A DNA stretch of 64,000 bases from Lagopus muta (Eukaryota > Chordata > Aves > Galliformes > Phasianidae): assembly GCF_023343835.1 (NCBI RefSeq), contig NC_064436.1:51621883-51685882 (forward strand), in the 5' to 3' direction. The translations under genes and the position numbers were made by a program. The notes beneath the pieces were generated by a model. It did no database searches, had not been told where the DNA came from, and saw nothing but the letters and a program-made list of their open reading frames with translations. Positions 60,943 to 64,000 of the stretch are shown here, piece after piece. Numbering within the stretch: the stretch's first letter is position 1; each line of letters starts with the position of its first letter.

Positions 60943-61602
60943 AAAGAGAGTATATCGTGATAATTTCAACACGGCAATGCTTAGCCACTTACAGGTACTA
61001 CTGTTCCAGTAACTGGTCTTACCATACTGGTCAAGCAAACTGACTTTCCTATTTATACTGATATTAAATTAATGTCCCTTTCCCTTACACCTTTGAGTGT
61101 AATTTATGTTTCACTTGCTGTATAAATTATGTGTGTTTTTGCTATTAAGGAGGAAGTATCTGTAGATCTGTAGCAAAACTTCAGCAAAAGTCAGCAAAAA
61201 AGCTGCTAATTTCATGATGTTTATTGAGAAGAATATGGCTTCCTCTTTGGTAGCAAATAATCATTCTTGGTCTGTGATGAGAAGTGAAGAGAAACATACA
61301 GTGCACGTAAACATTGCTAGATGGCAAGCAAAAGAGAGAATCTGTCTGACTGAAACAAGAAATAGGCTCAGAGCTAGGACTTGAGTGAACAAAATGGATT
61401 TTCTAGAGATAGATGAGGGGAGGTTGCTTCAATCACGAAAACTGCTGAAAATACTGAAGTGCAAGAAAAAAGAATATGGGCACAAGAGGGACTTGTTTCT
61501 GTCTTTCAATATTTATATTAATGCAAATAGACCTTAGTATTTTATTTCCTGCTAAGATTACAGTAAGACATCAAAACCCAACTAAAACTCAGTCTATGCT
61601 TT

Positions 61603-61901
61603 TGTACAATCAATGAATATAACATAGTGTATTCGAGAGCTTGGCTTATGTAATTATTACACTAGAGCAGAAAAGGACACTCACCCTATCCCGGGCTCAC
61701 ATAGGAAACTCTGGTGGAGTGGATCTCCAGAAGAGATCCTTCCCCAGTGGCAGTCAGCTCTTAAATGGATCTAGGAGAGGTGGAGCCAGGCTCTGCCCCT
61801 TCGTGCAGCACAGGTGAATTGCCTTCACCTGTGCTGCTGTGGCTGACTCATTGCTCACCTCAGGTAATTAATCAGAGGCTGTGATTCAGCAGCCCCATAC
61901 A
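61603..61901 (-). mobile_element. Solo LTR, type C, with 5-bp TSD GCTTT
   Basis: A 299-bp minus-strand LTR, TG...CA ended, with exact GCTTT flanks at 61598-61602 and 61902-61906. On the plus strand its left end TGTACAATCAATGAATAT matches the left end of the 24.8 kb copy (TGTATAATCAATGAATAT), which fixes the boundary. The two share long blocks such as CAGCTCTTAAATG, GGTGGAGCCAG, GTGGCTGACTCATTGCTCAC and CACCTCAGG. No viral genes are attached. Confidence 0.88.
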
Positions 61902-61925
61902 GCTTTGCGTTTTGATTCAGAGATA

Positions 61926-62480
61926 CGTAGGTCGCTCTGAAAATAGCCTCTCCTATTTATTTCCATGGAAATAACAATAAATACGTAGAGCACAGTAACA
62001 CTATTTTATTGACAAAATTCTCAGCTGCAAAGCACTATTTTTCAGTGTGATCACCACCATTAGCTCAGCATTTTACCTATGATGAACTAGACTGCGTGCT
62101 GTGCTTGTAAAAATCTGCATAGCAATTCAGAAAGCGGCTTTTCCTTCATTTCCCTGTTACCACTGTTTACATGAATCGTCCACCACTTCACTGTGCTCAC
62201 ATCTACTGTTTGGTCTCTATAAATGTTCAGCAAGCATTGTTGAATGTCTATGGGGACAATTTTTTCCATGTGGATGAATTCAATTCTACACTTCATATCT
62301 ATTCCCATAGCAGACCCATTTTATTAAACTGTCCCTATGTTGTCATCTGTCACGTGGCAAAAAATGTAATAGAATATTGGTGGGAAAGTTCAATCTCTAC
62401 TTCCATAACACCAACATCTGTTTCTGACATTGTGGGTCAATACAATAAAATAGAAGGCATTGTTTTAGGAGCAGCCCTCA
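61926..62480 (-). mobile_element. Galluhop-like mariner, internally deleted
   Basis: A 555-bp element with imperfect inverted ends (GTAGGTCGCTCTGAAAAT at left, complement of TTTAGGAGCAGCCCTCA at right) and TA at 61924-61925 and 62481-62482. The transposase reads on the minus strand. Only its N-terminal DNA-binding part survives, so the element is non-autonomous. It has the same architecture as the 10.2 kb copy. Confidence 0.87.
62087..62308 (-). pseudogene. Mariner transposase N-terminus, truncated
   Basis: A 73-codon frame whose middle reads DIQQCLLNIYRDQTVDVSTV and then KWWTIHVNSGN. This fits the helix-turn-helix DNA-binding start of mariner transposases, where a similar 'CLLNVYGDQTVDVSTVRRW' pattern is familiar. 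After this the frame departs from any transposase I recognise and stops. No catalytic DD(34)D domain follows before the left inverted repeat. It is a relic of a deletion derivative, mobile only with a transposase from elsewhere. Confidence 0.75.
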
Positions 62481-62482
62481 TA

Positions 62483-64000
62483 TATCCAACTAGTATCTTA
62501 GTATAAGCTCTGTAATTATCACAGTCTGTTATTTTTAAGGTTTTTTTATTTTAAATTTTTTTTTTTTTTTTTTTATGAAAAATGCAAGGTAATGTTGAAG
62601 TCAGATTTATAATACAACTTGAAATTAATCAGAGTTCCACTCTGACTTATTCTGCAAACTCAAAGAGAATTAAAAAATAATAAATAAATTACTTAGAAAC
62701 TAAAAAATTAGCTTGTTTTAAAACTCAGTTTCAAATAACTTGAATGGAATTACACATTTATATCTGGATAAGCAAAAATAGAAATATCATTTATTTCATT
62801 AGTAGCTTTGAATGGAGATGAAAGAAATGAAAGTCTAGATGAAATTCAAGATTTTTTTTTTTTTTCCATCAAAGTGTCACAAGCTGGTGGTGGAGATACT
62901 ATTAGTGACTTTCAATTAATTTGCTTTCAGCAACAGGAGTGGTACTTGTCTACCACTCTGTTTAACTTGCTGTACTATAATTATGTACTATATTACTACT
63001 TGAAACACCCATTCATAAGACAGCATTAGTTGCCATCTCAGGAAAAAAAATAATAATAAAAAAAAGGAAAAACAAAGAAAGAAAGAAAGAAAGAAATGAA
63101 GGCATGCAATAGAACAGGAAATGGAGATGTGTTTATTCCAGTGTATATGGACCCTACCCAAAGTGAAAAGGTATCTTGTTTCGTCAGAGGGATAGTCCTG
63201 AAATTTCGTCAGTGTTTATACTTGTCGTTGACAGTGGTATTTCAGAAAACTTTATTCAGATGTCCTAGTGGAGTAAAAAAAAAAATGAGTAAAATCCTTT
63301 GAATATTAAGACATCTTTCCACGGTGGTTTTATTCTTGCAAGTAACGCAGTGATGAATTAATAACATTCAAATCAGAAAGTTTTGTGGTAATTCTACACA
63401 CAAATAACACTGAAAAGTCAGTCATGTTTTTACCCTATGTTCTCAAGTGCTTAAATTGATGAAATATGCTAGTTTTACATGCAGTTAATATGAAATAGAT
63501 TGTGGATGCTAAAATACTATCATTTTAAATTAGAGTACCTACTAAAGTATTCAAAGAACATTTTTTCCACAAAACAGAAGAGTCTTCTTTCCTCAAAGAT
63601 CAATTTAGAGGGTACTACTCCATTCTTCGTCATTTTTAGCTTAAAAAACAGTACAGGAATCACTTCCAGCTCACACCTGATGAGCCAGCCAATCAAAATA
63701 TTTTCTTCTGCCTTCATTACAGAAACTGTGAAGATAGCATTACAGAAAGCTATCAAATCTCAAATGATACTATGACTCCAACAATGTATTGAAAAACATT
63801 TCTGCTGTTTATAATAACAAATAATTTTGTTAAGTTGTTTTGGGGACACCTGAAGGCAAAAAAAAAAAGTACAAAACGTGTAAACTAGAAGTAAGTAGGT
63901 GATAAAATAGGAAAATAAATTAAAAGCCAGATCTAATTTAGGTACCTTTAGAAGTAGCTGCTACATCTTCCCAAAATCCAAGTTCTTGTCAGTCAGGAGG
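62483..64000. other. Unique AT-rich DNA
   Basis: No gene is recognised. It contains a T19 run at 62556-62574 and an (AAAG)n tract at about 63075-63095. The two overlapping frames near 63500-63775 (91 and 78 codons, opposite strands) have no recognised similarity. Confidence 0.5.
63075..63095. repeat. (AAAG)n microsatellite
   Basis: Five tandem AAAG units within a longer A-rich tract from 63045. Confidence 0.85.

Larger units (their letters stand above)
58393..61597. other. Unique AT-rich DNA
   Basis: No gene or repeat family is recognised. Short palindromes at 60606-60627 and 60863-60886 are described separately. 59500-59545 has clustered TAAT cores. Confidence 0.5.

Noticed and set aside
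1..64000. CRISPR arrays, bacterial operons, plasmid or phage features
   Set aside because: Sequence character is vertebrate non-coding throughout; no spaced direct-repeat array or prokaryotic gene organisation is present.
1..64000. tRNA, rRNA or microRNA genes
   Set aside because: No tRNA A/B box pair with cloverleaf, no rRNA text and no hairpin long enough for a convincing microRNA precursor was found by eye.

Overview
The window looks like non-coding bird DNA. The evidence is a dense set of CR1 (chicken repeat 1) LINE fragments with the avian ATTCTATG-type 3' tails, several avian-type solo LTRs, and internally deleted mariner copies that resemble the chicken Galluhop family. Base composition is AT-rich. 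No host gene, exon, rRNA, tRNA, CpG island, CRISPR array or prokaryote-style operon could be supported. The best fit is a gene desert or a very large intron on a macrochromosome. Galluhop-like mariners are, as far as I recall, known from Galliformes and hornbills, and one LTR type here (start TGTCCTGGTTTCAGCTGG) is one I associate with Neoaves. The species therefore stays open, with a neoavian bird slightly favoured.

Layout. 1-9 kb holds one minus-strand CR1 (1622-2240) in otherwise unique DNA. 9-10.8 kb has a CR1 scrap, a CR1 tail and a mariner copy with TA flanks. 12.8-14.1 kb has two minus CR1 pieces and a plus CR1 containing a 47-base A run. 17.0-18.5 kb is a minus CR1 interrupted by a plus CR1, and the outer copy also seems to carry a 23-bp microinversion. 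18.6-19.1 kb is a diverged LTR. 22.4-25.1 kb has a T-rich tract, a mariner end and two solo LTRs of one family. 26.7-29.3 kb is a chain of three plus CR1s, the central one keeping endonuclease and reverse-transcriptase pieces. 36.7-38.7 kb has a second nested CR1 pair and an RT fragment. 40.5-47.7 kb holds a partial LTR and two solo LTRs with exact 5-bp target-site duplications (TSDs). 48.9-49.2 and 58.2-58.4 kb are CR1 3' ends. 61.6-62.5 kb holds a third solo LTR 24 bp from a mariner copy.

Nothing here works together as a pathway. The window records retrotransposon and transposon insertion and decay. Its most useful features are five solo LTRs with matching 5-bp flanks, two opposite-orientation CR1-in-CR1 insertions with short duplications, the probable microinversion, and two full mariner derivatives sharing a similar internal deletion. 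Family names come from memory of avian repeats, not from a search. TSDs, palindromes and direct repeats were read directly from the sequence.
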